This document shows positions 12,132 through 25,310 of a DNA stretch of 64,000 nt, one piece after another; positions within the stretch are counted from its first letter, which is position 1, and each line of letters begins with the position of its first letter. The stretch spans positions 1,063,987-1,127,986 of the forward strand of contig VXAZ01007505.1 in assembly GCA_013399875.1 (NCBI GenBank). The letters run 5' to 3'. Origin of the DNA: Gymnorhina tibicen. Lineage: Eukaryota; Chordata; Aves; Passeriformes; Artamidae. Under the pieces are notes generated by a model that was not told where the DNA came from, did not search any database, and saw only the letters and a program-made list of their open reading frames with translations. The position numbers and the translations under genes are program-made.

Positions 12132-14118
12132 GAACTAAGATTTTGTGGCATTAAAAAACACAGAGCGTTTTAAAGATGGCAAGGCTTATTAAAGGTGTGT
12201 TCAGAGTTTGTAGGGTTCTTGTCAAATTTCTTCCATACAGGCAATGGCACCCTGACATTGTCCATCCTGCCATCCCTGTATAGAGGGGCAGACACATCAC
12301 TGCTGACTTGTACCTTCACAGAGCTCACCTGCTCTCTGTTGCTTTCTGCAGCTCAGTCAGTGTCCACCAGCTGTGCTTCTGATATTGACAGCTCTAGCCA
12401 ATGCTTGCAGTTAGTTTGGATGGATGGAAATGTCTCTGCACTCAGACAGGAAGGGACTTTGCAAGAAGTTTATAGACAACATGATCAGATCAGCAGGGAA
12501 AAAGAGCAGGTGCTGAGAACACTAGGTTTCCACCACATAAATTGAGAAGATTTATACTTGAAAGTGGTTCTGGCCTGGTCCTTCCTACTGAATATCCATT
12601 AGTTGCTGCAGTTCAGTATGTTCATTCCTGGAGCACATGTCTGAGGTTATTTTCATTCTTCATTAGGCTGCCAGAGCACAGTGGGCAGGGGCAGAGATGG
12701 CTCACCTGAAAAACACATTTCAGATTTGAAGAAAAACACTAACACAGATGCACCCACATGACTGCCACTTCTCCTTCCCTAATATACAACCTGATTTGTT
12801 CAAAAAGTGGAAATCTATCCCTCCCAATGCCTCTTTAATTTTATTCCCTCATTGTTATTTTCATCTCCTGTTTTTTTCAGGGATGTTTGACTATATGAAC
12901 GTTTTGGCCTTTTGTTACGCAACTTCCCATCACCTCTGTATATTATGTAAGTTTCATATCCTCTTTCTTTTCTCAAAAGCTACATTTGACAGCACAGTTA
13001 TCATCCAACTGCATAATGCTTTGGCAGAAAAACTGCTGTGTCCAAGCTTCCTGTATTAAAACATCATTTCTGAGGGTGGAGGCTAGAGGTTTTAAAAAAG
13101 GAGGTGGTGTTTAACAGAAGGTGGCACCTATTTAAAGTATGTTTTGGGGTTTTTTTTACTAAGGAGACAGAAGCAGAATTAAACCTGTTTTTTTTTAAGT
13201 CTGAGAACAGAGCATGAAAAAGAAAGCATTTCATGAATACTTGAACAATAATTTATTTCATTTTACTTTAATTGCTATACAGTCAATGCTTAAATTTTAC
13301 AGTCCTTAGTCACAAAGGACTTTAAGGTCATGCTGCAGGCAAGACTCGTTCCAAAACAGAAGTGGCAAAATGCACACAGCATTTTCTACTCATACTCTAT
13401 GCATTATTTGAATTTCTTCCTGGAAACCTTGGTCAAGTCTCAGTCATTCTTTACCTGGATATTTGCACTGGGTGGTAAAGTGAGCCAGGTGCTGCGTTAG
13501 CAGCCTCCCACTCCTGTATGTCTGTACTGCTGAACACCCAAACCCATAGGCTACAGCAACTGATATTCCCTGCTCATCTCCAAAAACCCTGAACTAGTTT
13601 TTGCAATGTTTTATTTTGGAGATATTTGGAGAGCTTTTACCTTCTAGGGGTTCTGTTCGTAAGAACTACAGGTCTATCTTGATAAGGGCATCACTCAGGA
13701 CTTTTCTCAATAATCTGTACAGTTTTAATGGGCCACACTCACTGACATAGCTATAATTACAGAGGATTTATAACGGGAAATAGATTTATTTGTAGATTTT
13801 TTTAAATTATTTTTTATTTTCTAGATTTTCTCCAAAGGATATTTTGTTAAAATAACTATCCTGCCACTATTGGCCTGAGTGCTTCTCTATGTGTATGTTT
13901 CTGCTCCTTGACTGAATGCTTGTAGATTTTCAACCTGAAAAACAGTCATTTCTAAAATTCCTACATAAGCTTTCAGCTGATGAACTTTCCCTATTTTTTT
14001 ATTGAAAATATATTTGAGGACTTTCAGTGTCTTTCTGCTTATAAGAAGTCTAAAGTCTCTGCTATTAGCAAAGCACTTAAAACTACCTACTCTATCAAGC
14101 AGCCCTGAAAAACAGCTG

Positions 14119-14150
14119 AATTTATACCCATATAAATTTATACCCATAAA
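14119..14150. repeat. 16-bp tandem duplication
   Basis: Two adjacent units of AATTTATACCCATAWA, 15 of 16 bases identical. It is a simple local duplication in non-coding DNA. Confidence 0.85.
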
Positions 14151-16506
14151 ATTCAGTATATTTAAGGCTGTAGAGATGAAAGGTTGGGTTTGTGTGGGTT
14201 TCTAACTACACAGTAACATAGTAGACTGAAAATATGCACCTCTTTTTTTCTTATATGACAAAATTTAAAAATTCACTGTACACTTTAAAATATTGCCAGT
14301 TGGATTCATCAGAGTAATGTTATTCCCAGAACCGAAGAAAAGAACTGGTCCTCCTCACTGGGTAGCTGGTGACAGGGTGTCTGGAAACACTTGATGGAAG
14401 ATGAGAGAAGAAGTAAACCTTTGGGATGGAAAATATTTATTCTTCATTGTATGGCCAGCCAGCACATTTATTTTGTACCCCATGATGCTCTTACACTATC
14501 ACCACATGCACTTTTAAGCCTTCCCTCATCATGATCACAGGAGGGATATTGCAACACAATCAGACTATTGCAGCATTTGCCTCAAAAATCACTTTGCCTC
14601 TAGCAGGGACCAAATTACAGGAGACCATTAATTATTAAAACTCTTAGCTTCATCCAGTGTTTCGTTTTTCTGAGTATGCACCTTCATGGCAGCAACATTA
14701 AATCTGTCAGGATGCTCAGTGAAGGTTTTCTGCCAGTTCTTCAACAAAACACTCTGTTCATAGCAACACATTACCAGCAAGGATACTGTGAGCTGAACAA
14801 AGATATGGGCATTTCAGTCTTGAAAACTTGGTTTAATCATGCCCCAGGAACCTGCAAAGATCTAACACGAGTTGTTAGACTTGACTGAATCTTGTCTGAC
14901 TGTGTCAAGTCATACCACTGTCACAGACATCAGCCATGTTTTCAGAATCTTTATTTTGCTGTTTCCTTCTAGTGGTAGATGTTTTTAGGGCACAACTGGC
15001 AAAGAAAAAAAAGGAACTGGAGAACTCTGGACCAGACTTCAGAACTCAGTGTCCTCCTCCAGACCTTCTCCTAGCAAGTTCCAGGCCTGATGTACACAAA
15101 ATGTTTTAAGGGTTTGTTCAGGTTCCCAAGGAGAGAAAGAGATATATGGGAAAGGCTATTTCTGGAGGAAGGGAAAAGAGACTTAGGGAGACAGAGTACC
15201 TTTCCACCTGTGGCTTGATGGCAGATAATAACACTTTTTGGCAAGAAAACCAAGCACTTGTATATACAATTATTTAGATGTGTTTAATAGGAGTGGTAAT
15301 GGGGAAGGTTACAACTGCCTATTAGTACAGCTTAGGCATTAGACAGTCTTGTTCTTGTGCTTCTCAAACAAGTACTGTGTAGCTGTGTGCCCTATCATTA
15401 CTAGCCTAAACTAAAAGAGCAGTTTTCTGTCGTATCAGAGGAGGGTTCCAAGTGTCAAAGGCTGTAAAAGAATACCCAAAATTCTTAGTTCTTCGTGGTT
15501 TTATTGCTTATTTGTCTACATATAGGAAGTTTTTCTGAATTAAGACACCAGTTACAGAATGACTTGGCTTTTCACAGGAAAAAAATCATTAACAAGGCGG
15601 TAAATGGTGAATAATCCAGTGACTGATTTCAATGTAGCCCATGGACATATGACATTATTAAAGATAATAATCTTTAAAAAGAATGGCCTGGTTTTAGTAT
15701 CTAATCTGGTAAGGGCATCTGCCCACACTGAGCTCATAGCAAGAGTATGGCTATAGAGAAGAGTGACTCAGTTTGCATTCAATAGGGATGGACCCCATCA
15801 GCACAAGCTAAAAGGAAGTTATGTGCCTCACCCTCCTAAGCCCCTTTGAATATTCCAGCCACTGTTTTATTCTGCCAGATGGGTTGATGACAAGCAGCAA
15901 TCAGAAACTCTCTGGTTTAGTGCTATTAAAATCATTACTGGAGAAATTTGGAAAAAAGGCATCAACATTCTTTCATTGCATTAAAATATTCTGTCTTTTA
16001 TGAGCTGAGTCATAACAAGCTGAGACATATTTACTACTTAGACAATTTTTAAACATTATAGAGTACTTGCTCAGAATATTACTACCATGAGCAAGACAAT
16101 TGACATTTTCAACTTTAATATGAATAAACTCCAACATTAGTACTGCAACAATGCAAATGACTGCAGTACCTCTTCCATTAATACTGCTCAACCAGGAAAT
16201 TACTTTAAATTATGGTAGCTGGCAGTTATGTATCTTGTATTTATGACTTCCCAGCAAACGCAGCTCAGAGTGGAAAGGCATATTTTACTACTATAAGAGT
16301 GAAACTTCTTTAGTCTTAGGGTTGGTTTGTTTGTTTAAAATAGATGAGATGCTACATCCCTCCTACTGAATTTCACCACAAGAGCTGTCAGTAGGCCATC
16401 CGAATTCTGTTTTCCCATCCTATATCAGAATCCTTCTGGATTAGATTTATCGTTGCCTTCCCTCAATCGCTCCAACCCACAGCAGTCTCCTCTCTGATGA
16501 TGAGGG

Positions 16507-16516
16507 CTAAAAATAG
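16507..16516 (+). promoter_or_regulatory. MEF2-like box
   Basis: CTAAAAATAG fits the MEF2 consensus YTA(A/T)4TAR exactly. It lies in a stretch (16380-17045) with more CpG than its surroundings. A 10-bp match occurs often by chance, so its activity is unproven. Confidence 0.2.
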
Positions 16517-19500
16517 TTCCCTCCCAAGCCCAGCTCAGTAACTGTAATATCCAAACACACAGAGAAGGCAGATGTGCTAGTTGGTAGCTGAATGTTCTCT
16601 TTCACCACTTCCAGCCAAAAAATAAGGCCTCAGTGCTGGGCTCAGAATAAGGACTTAAATCTGAAAAACTGGAGCTCGATGTGTATGGTAAGCTGCTCTT
16701 GAATAGTGGGAACAAAGTCAATTACAAACAAACAGGCAACTCTAGCACAATAAATTCGCTTTGGTGCAGGGACAAGCGAACCCTTCAAAATAAATAGATT
16801 AAAGGGTATGTGAGCTCATTGAATAATCAGTCAAAGTAACAATATTAGCAACAGAATTATTTAAAATCTTCAGGCATCTTTTCTATATTTGAAATATACA
16901 TTGTGAAATATTTTTTTATTTCTTTATTTATTATTGCCTGCCCTAGTGAGAGAAAAGAGACAGCAGTCTCTTAATCCGTGAGTGATCCTATTGCAAACGG
17001 GAACTGGGTTACCCGGTAAAGAGGCTTGCAAGATGTATGTGAAGCCAACTGTATATGGGTTTTCTTCTCTCTATTTCTTCTACTAATCAATAAAAGCTCT
17101 TTAAATTGAAAAAGTTCTTCCCAATAATGCAAAGTAAATTATATTATTTCTACATTTTACACTCTTAAATGCTTTGCAGTTAGGCTCTGTGCCAGGATTC
17201 TACTTCCCTGGATCATTACTTGTGTAACACAATTAGGTACGCACAGAGCACCCCAAATGAAAGCATGGTCAAGCATCCTCCCACATGCATCCATGCTGGA
17301 GTTCTTTGGACAAAATATGCAGAGGTTAATGCAACCACAGTGACTCTGCTTTGGACATCTTATTCAGATTTTGCTAACATCAATGTTTTTTTGCCTAAGA
17401 CCCAGCCTCAGGATCCAGCAAATCCAAACATCAACACTGTATTTGTGTTTGGTCATACTTGAAACCGGGTGTACGTAAAATGGTGTTTATATCATCTACA
17501 TGGCATCTACTATCATTCAAAACAGTCCCATGCAGAAGGATGGGACACTCTGTCCAAGAGATCCAACATGCAGAATGATTAGACTTGGCAGTATGAAGAA
17601 TAACTCAATTTAATTCAACTCATTCATATAGAAATCCTTTAGTATGGAGAGCAAAGGAAGGCATACAGAATCAAGGCTCTACATGGAGGTGCAACAGAGA
17701 CAAGGGTGACACTGAACTCCCTGAATGTGTCCATGCGAATAAATTAAATTTTACCTGTGAATTTGACCTTCTGTGGTAGTAAACTGTTAAAATATTCCCC
17801 AGCACAGATTTGGCACATTCCAGTTCCTATAACCCCCTCAAATTCTCTGATTTTGTTTAGCTGCTGTAACTAGCCAGTGGCAATTGCTAATAAACCATTT
17901 GTCTGCCTTGTCCTGGAAGGGAAGCATGTTTACTAGCACTTTGCTGTGGTACTTAGAACATTGCCAGACATGTTTAATTTACTTCCATAGTCACAGATTT
18001 TATAATCACTTCATGTGAGTCTTTTCTATATCTTGAATTAGGATACAAAGATAGTTGGGAGTACAATAGGATTCAGGATTCCAGAGTATTTTGCTGCCTC
18101 AACAAGAGCAGATGTCTCTGAGACTGATCAAGCTATTGTAGGAGACAAGAACAGGTTGCTGGGTAGCAAAGGGTTGGGGGTACAAGAACTGGTTTTGAAT
18201 CCATATTCCCAAGATAAATCTCATCATCACACCCCAGGCAAAGAAACATACTTCCAGGGTTGCTTGCTGTTTACCTTTTGGCTGTTGTTTTTAGGGTGCT
18301 TTTTTCCTGGTTTCCTCTTTCCCTGGGAACATAGCCAGGGTCTGGTCATGCTGCTAAAAAGACAGGCTAGCCCTGCTAGCCCTCCTCCAGACCTGAATCT
18401 AGATCTTTGTTCTCTGCCCTGCTCCAGTGGTTTTCCTTAGGCTTTGCTACAAACTATGCCTGGTACTCATAGCAACCCGAAGATCCATGCCATCCCTTTC
18501 CTCTCACCTCCCTTCATCCTTCCAAATTACCACTATCATTACAGAAATCACATGCATATACACAGACAAAACAATCACTTTTTCCTAATCAGAATTGCTT
18601 GAATAAAAATTGAGAAAAAAGTCAGTAAAGTGAAGTGAGTTGTAGTAGTTTGCAGCTTACATGTGTGTCTGATACTCAATCAAATTGTCATTGACTGTGT
18701 GTAGGATTTCTGCTAACATTTCAGACGTTGGAAAACTGGGACTGATCTTTAAACTGAAGTGGTACAGAAACATCCTCCAGGTACTTGTTCTCAGGATAGA
18801 AGGATTATCTTTTGGCCCTCCATAGTTGTTGCTTTTACACTGAAGGAGGGAGAGAGAATTCAAAAAGCCAAACATTGCTGTAATTATTGCAGAAGGAAAT
18901 GGCATCCCTGGAGTATTGTCAAAAGAGGGAAGACAACAGGATCTTCAGAAGGATGCTGATAACAGTGTCACAGCTGACACAAAGGATGATCTCCTGAGGA
19001 TGAAAACTATCACGTGCAGATTCAGCAGTGGCCATCTGAAATGTGGTTATGCAACTTGGCTTTGAGTGGCTCAAATCTAAACTGCCAGATGATCCAGGAA
19101 TGGCTGGACATGGTGTTAATAAGCAGAGAGCCATGAGCCAAGGACTCTGGCTGTGGACAGCCACTCTCTCCTGTGCCACTGGAGATTTGCTCCCACCTGC
19201 TCTTCATCACTCTGACTCTAAACTCATTATCTGTTCTGACGAAGCTGTGCCTATGGGTGTTGCCTATTCTGTTTCAGTCAAAATGAGACAATGAGGCAGT
19301 TTACCCTAAACCATATAAATACTGCTGTTTAATCTTTTTTTAACCCAGCTCATTTTAAGTGCAACAAGTCACAGTAGGTTTATTTTGAAATGTCTGATAG
19401 AAAACTGAGCTGACTGACAGACCCACACACCAACCTGCTCCCTTGTTACTCCACAGGTGGCCTTTGCCAGGCAGACAGAAAAAGCTTGCCAGATGCTGTA

Positions 19501-22500
19501 ACACCTGAAGTCCCTCCAGGAAGAATCACCAGATGTGTGTGCCCACAGCCCTTAGGATAGATATTGGTAAAATTTCTTCCAAGGGAGACACTAACCTTTA
19601 GGCTAGACTAAACCTACTGTGTTACTTAGAAAAAAAAAGAACAACAACAAAATTCTCAGAAATTCCAGTCTCTACCCTCATTCTTCTTGAGAAGAAAGTC
19701 TGTCTAGTGACATTACTGCTCAGAATACAGCTACTGTAAAATGTCCTCAACTGTTTCTGAGAAAACATTAATTTCTCCTATATCTATTACTTCTAATATA
19801 CAGATCATAAGGCTTTTTTGTATCATAGTTAGTTTATCTGACCTATCTGGAATACAGAAAAAATGCAAATAATTTTCTAGCTTTGTTGTTTTATGAAGTT
19901 ATTCAGAGGATAGGAAAAAAATAAAAACTGCCTTGTAGACACAAGAGGGTGGGAAGCAATTTATCCTCCTGCTTCCTTATTACATAACCAATTCCTATTC
20001 TTAAGTGCACAAATAAAATAAGAGTAAATTGAAATAAATCAAATAAATTACACTGCAGTTTCAGGCTCTACATTATGTCTTGGCTGTAATAACATATATT
20101 ATCATTAATGGCTTTCACTTTACAGTGCTGAAAGTCAGATTTGTTATTGTCATCTTCATTCCTTGACCTTTACTATCGGCATTGTTCACATGACAGTATT
20201 AGTCCGCTGTCACACTTCAAGAAACCATGTAATAAGGTCAACTATGCATCACTCTAAGTCATCTAAGGCTATTTTACCAAATTTGCCTTGTGACAAATGT
20301 GTAAGATCACTGCAATTATCTACAATGTTAGTTAGACTTCATGCTATATATGATTCAGATTTCAATTATATTAGAAAATACTAGTGCCAGATGACTAGTG
20401 TAACGTTTTATCACCATGAATCCAATATCCATTTAACTGAGATGCAACAATGGACAACTTCAATTTCTGAAATGAATACTTACATTCTGGAGAAATGTAT
20501 AAGTGAAAAAATATTGTTATCTATCCTCCAGTTAAAAGTGCTTATCTGCTTTTTGGTTTTGATATTCATTAGGATTTGCAGGGTTTGGGGGAGTAATGAA
20601 GGTTAGGTTTCATAAAAGAGTTCAGAATTGAGCAAATAGTTTTACTGCCGAACACTTAAATTCCTACGGAGATTTGTGAGATACTGCAGTATATCAAAGA
20701 AATCTGCATTAAGACTATGCTTTTCCCTTATGCTTCCATAAGGAAGATGGCAGGAGAAAAATGCTCTGTTCAGCAGCCACTGCCATAAAATGATATAAAT
20801 GCAATTACATTACCAAGGGACCTCATTCTGACAACTCAAGAGGGCAACTACATTTTCTGCTTACAATATATAAAAGATCCCAAGCACTTGGGTCTCCTCA
20901 GTTTTTTCAGCTCTGATTGTTATTCCTTATACTGAGGATGGAGGGAGCTTTTATTCTGTGGCTGTAAAGGAAAAAGGAAGACACATTTTCAGTGGCAGTG
21001 GATGAGTGGACAGGCCTCCATAGGGACCATCAGGCGACTGGCTGGACATTTACGTAACCAGAAGAGGTCCAATGCCATATAGCCAGTTGGTATCTCTGCT
21101 TTGCAAATCAGAATGCACAGTGACCTCAGCTCTTCCTACTAGCCCTAAATAAAACAGCCAGGTCATTGCATCTCTAATTATCACCAACAACACAGGCGAA
21201 GGTCAAAAACCACTTGGTTGAAAGAACAATATGGAAAAAGGGACTTAAAACATATTGCGTGGGGTTTTTTTTTCCCTTCTCTGATCCTGAAGTTCTGAGA
21301 AGGTCAAATATTGATTCACTAGTCAATTGCCTAGTCAAGGATTGCCTAGTTATTTATGTTTTAGAGCAGCTGGAGCTATAAACTACTAGAAATGGTATTC
21401 TGAGATTACCTATGCATGTACACATCACAGAGTCAGAAAAAGCACAAAATTCCTTTCTCATTCGTCTATAATAAAAAGAGAAATTCAAGCAGCTTATGCA
21501 GTTCTTACATCCACGTTAACAGAAAAAAATTTCAAAGGAGAGAATTTTCAGGAAAGAGCAATAAAATTAGGTGCTAATTTACTATGAAATATTTTAAAAA
21601 TTTAGTCTTGCCCAGAATCAGTGTAATAGAGACATAGTGGCAGACTGAATATAGTGGGTGTAATATATATTATTTAGGGTTTATAGGATAAAATTAACAA
21701 AGGTTAATAGAATTAATATCAGGAAAGGAAACAGGAAGATCAACCCATGCTGTGTGGGCATTTTAGGAACTGAATCATCGGCACTTTTATGCCACTCCCA
21801 GTAACAGATTAGTGTATTGAGCCCTTAGGAGCATTCTGCAGAAAGCATTGTATGTTCTGCCATGGAGGGCAGACAGTTCAATGGCAGGGAAAAGCAACTG
21901 CTTTTCTACCTCTGATTTTTCTGCCTGTTAACTTTCTTTCCAGTCCTGCTGTGGAAAGAACTCTTGGTAATAAAAGGCATTCTGTATAAAACATAAATTC
22001 CTATAAAATTACTTATAAGTTTTGTAGACGAGAAAAGGCAATTATTTTCTTCCCTGGAAATAATTAATCAAGCTTTCTGTAGTGAAAAGATTTGAAAGCA
22101 TATAAAGCATACAAAGCACACATTTTTACAGAAAATATAAGTTTTCTCTAAAGAAATGGGAACTATTATACATTTATGAATGTTTATACTGTTTTCATTA
22201 TTTATTTTTGCTTCCATAATGATGCCTTATTTTAGGATAGGAAACTACCTCTGTTTCTGTTTTGTGCATTACTTGTGCATAGCTGATCTTCTGCTAAATG
22301 AACAAAAAGTGTTTTTACAAGTGTACTAATGTTTCTTTCTCCTTCCCATTTACCTAGTGCTTTCATTTTTCAGCCGAGTTCACTGAGGGTTTCTTCTAGA
22401 GAGCTTAGAAACTTTGATTTTTCCAGCAAGAATCTCTCTCACCCATATGTACAGTGCCCAATACCTAGTGAATTAAGAAACCAGCACATAAGAATCCTGA

Positions 22501-24764
22501 GCAATTCTTGTGCACCTCCCATTCCTAAGTCACACGGAATGATACATACATGATACAGGGCTGATATAGGGTTGCTAGGCAGCTGCAAACACCTGTGCTA
22601 GGTCTCTTACTTGCATGCCCAGTCTACAAAACAAAGCTGTGGGACTCCTGATGAGCTGTTATCCTTCAACCCATGAAAAACAATGTAGTCAGGCAACTGC
22701 ATAGTATTAACTTTATTTATTCACGTCTAGATTTCCAAGCTAAAAGCCAGGTTCCAATCTGTCAGTTGTTATGTACACACCATGGTAAAATAACATCTGT
22801 ACTGAGGAGTCTACAAACAAGGTTTATGAAAAAAAGCAAGAAAAGAAGAGGCACATGCAGGAGTAACTTGCCTTTGTCTAAAGAGCAAACCCAAGAAGAC
22901 TGTGCAGTAGGTCAGTACTGTGGCTAATAGGTAATCATCTAAAATATAGCTCTATACCATTAAAACTTATTTTCTTTTTTTTTTCTATATGCCATAATTA
23001 ATTTAATAAAAATACTTAGAAATGAGATTTATTTGCAATTATGTGCTTAGTCATGGAATTATACCTATCAAAAGACCATGATTATATAAGGCCCACATGT
23101 CAAAATTTATATTATTTAGTTCTAAATATAAATATACATCTTCACATATTCAAATTCTAGATTAGAGTAAATTTTTATCAGAGGGCATACCATTCTGTCA
23201 ACATAAATCTGCTGCCAAATAACCTGAATGGGTAGTTTGCATAGTTAACACTGCATGAATTTGATGTGCATACATTAATCTAACTTCATACTACTTTACA
23301 CCAAGACATCTAACTTAACTCATTCTTTATTTCCCTGGGGAATACAATCAAAACCTGCACATGGCAGCCTGGTTCATCTCTATTGGACATACTGATTCAG
23401 TCAAAAAGAAAGGGATAGTATGTCATGTGTTTCAGCTAGCACAATTCAACTAGAGTAAATACAATATACAATTTTGAGCTGACAACACTGGTCTTAGTCC
23501 AGCAGAAGATATGTGCACTCTTCCAGATCATTAAAATACCAACAGGCTGGATTTTCTCACCCCACAGCATGTCCATGTCCTGAGGGAAATTTCTCTTACA
23601 GTCCAGTTTCATGATCTGTTTGAGACAGCAAGATACAGTACCGTGACTGAAAAGGGCCATCCCACAGTTTTCTTACCACCAGCCTGCTCAGTTTCATGAC
23701 ACCATGTATCCCCTTGGGCTGCAGTAAGCATTTGTGCAGCTGCACTCAAAACTAGTCAGGAACTGGTGTCAGTTCAAAAAAAAACCCCAGCACAATGAAA
23801 ATTAATTGGATTCCACAGACTGAAACGAGAAACTGCATGAGATGAGGAATGGGTAAAACCGTCCCTTTTGCTGGATGATCATCCATGATTCAAACATATT
23901 TACAGTCTTGGCTTATTTAGAGATTTGCCTCAAAATGTGTTTATTTTTATAAGATATTTTTTATATTGTCTAGATCTAGTATCTCAGGTTATTTGCTTCT
24001 CAAAGTACTCTTCCTATCCCATCTCATGAATCCATTCATAAGTCTGTTCAGAAATTATTAGCCAAAATAAATCTGGCACATGACTTATCATAAGGTGCTC
24101 GTCTACCAGCCACATGGGAAGCCCAACTGTAGAGCTTCTCAGACTTCATGACTGCACTTTTTCATAATGCCTATATCAAAAGCCTCAAGTTACATGGTGG
24201 TCAGAGCCTTCTCTTTTTGTATGTCCAGGATTTTGTATTCATTCTGTGCAGTTGATATAAGGATCCTACTCAGGGATATTTCACTTTTGGCAATAGAGCT
24301 TTTTCTCAGCTTATCAAGAGAGGATGTAAAACTTAATAGCACTACAGCCACCAGGCTGATTTTTGCTAAAAATGTTTTGTTTGTGTAATAAAAGTTCCTA
24401 TAGAGCACACTGGAAGTAACTCTACCCTGCAGCACTACTAGGTGTGTCCTGTCCTGACACTGCCATTTCTCCTGGCTGCCTGCTCTGAGCTCTTCATCCT
24501 TTCAGAGCTCCCAGTTCTGGCTTCCAGGGCTGCATGATCTTCATTGCAGCCTCTCCTGTCTCCTGGCTATTAGCTGTGATTCTTCATAAACTTGAACTGA
24601 CTTTGCTTGTCTCTAAGTTATACACTCCAGGGCACTTTTTTTCAACAGAAGACTCCAGAGGAAGTCATATCCTTTAAGACTTGAAGAGGATGAAGTCCCA
24701 TGCTATTTATGATGACTGAACTAAAGCTTAGAATAGCAATTTATATAATTGTAAAAATGTGTTG

Positions 24765-25310
24765 CCCTTTCATGGTGAGTTGATGTTGGCTCTCTGTTAG
24801 GTGTCACCAAGCCACTATCTCAGTCCCCCTCCTCAGCAGGACAGGGAGAGAAAATAAGATGAAAAACTCATGGGCTGAGATAAAGGCAGCTTAATATAGA
24901 AAAGCAAAGACCATATGGGAGAAAAGAAAAGCAAAGAGGTTTATCCTCTACTTCCCATCAGTAGGCGATGTCCAGCCCCTTCCTGGGTAGTAGTGCCTCA
25001 GTACACACAGTGGTGGCTTCAGATGACAAACATCTCAATAAAAGACACACCTCCTTCCACTCCTCCTTTCTTTTGGATTTTATTGCTGAGGATGGTATGG
25101 AATATCCCTTGCGTCAGTTTGGGTCAGCTATCTCTGTCCCTATGCCCCTTCCCAAATTCTTGCCCATCCCCAGCTACTGGCTCTTGGAGTAGGGTTGGAC
25201 AGCAGCAGCCAAAACACTGGAGTATTATCAACACTGTTCTAGCTACAACCATAAAGCACAGCACTGTGAGGGCTGCTATGGGAAGAGATAAGTGCCTCCA
25301 CCACAGCACA
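24765..25310 (-). mobile_element. decayed solo LTR, avian ERVL-related
   Basis: Several blocks characteristic of a second bird ERVL LTR group are present in order on the plus strand. These are GGTGAGTTGATGTTGGCT at the left, TCAGTCCCCCTCCTCAGC, GGGAGAGAAAATAAGATG, ACTCATGGGCTGAGATAAAG, CTACTTCCCATCAGTAGGCG, ATGGTATGGAATATCCCTT, GTCAGTTTGGGTCAGCT, then ATTATCAACACTGTTCTAGC and CACAGCACTGTGAGGGCTGC. The element is read on the minus strand. It shares its inner layout with the LTR at 11576-12126 but belongs to a different subgroup. Both ends are blurred and no clear target duplication was found, so the boundaries are approximate. The plus-strand 157-codon frame inside it (24915-25388) is a by-product of the LTR sequence. 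Confidence 0.75.

Larger units (their letters stand above)
12132..24764. other. long unique AT-rich non-coding stretch
   Basis: No gene or recognised transposon is found. The longest frame is 116 codons (12195-12545, plus). It begins just after the LTR and has no domain. A 16-bp tandem duplication is at 14119-14150. The interval 16380-17045 keeps more CpG and several short motifs, including a consensus MEF2 box. The rest is featureless to inspection. Confidence 0.55.

Noticed and set aside
12195..12545. 116-codon open frame next to the ERVL LTR
   Set aside because: It was considered as a cellular exon or retroviral remnant. No domain or family resemblance was found, and the flanking splice-like sites are weak.
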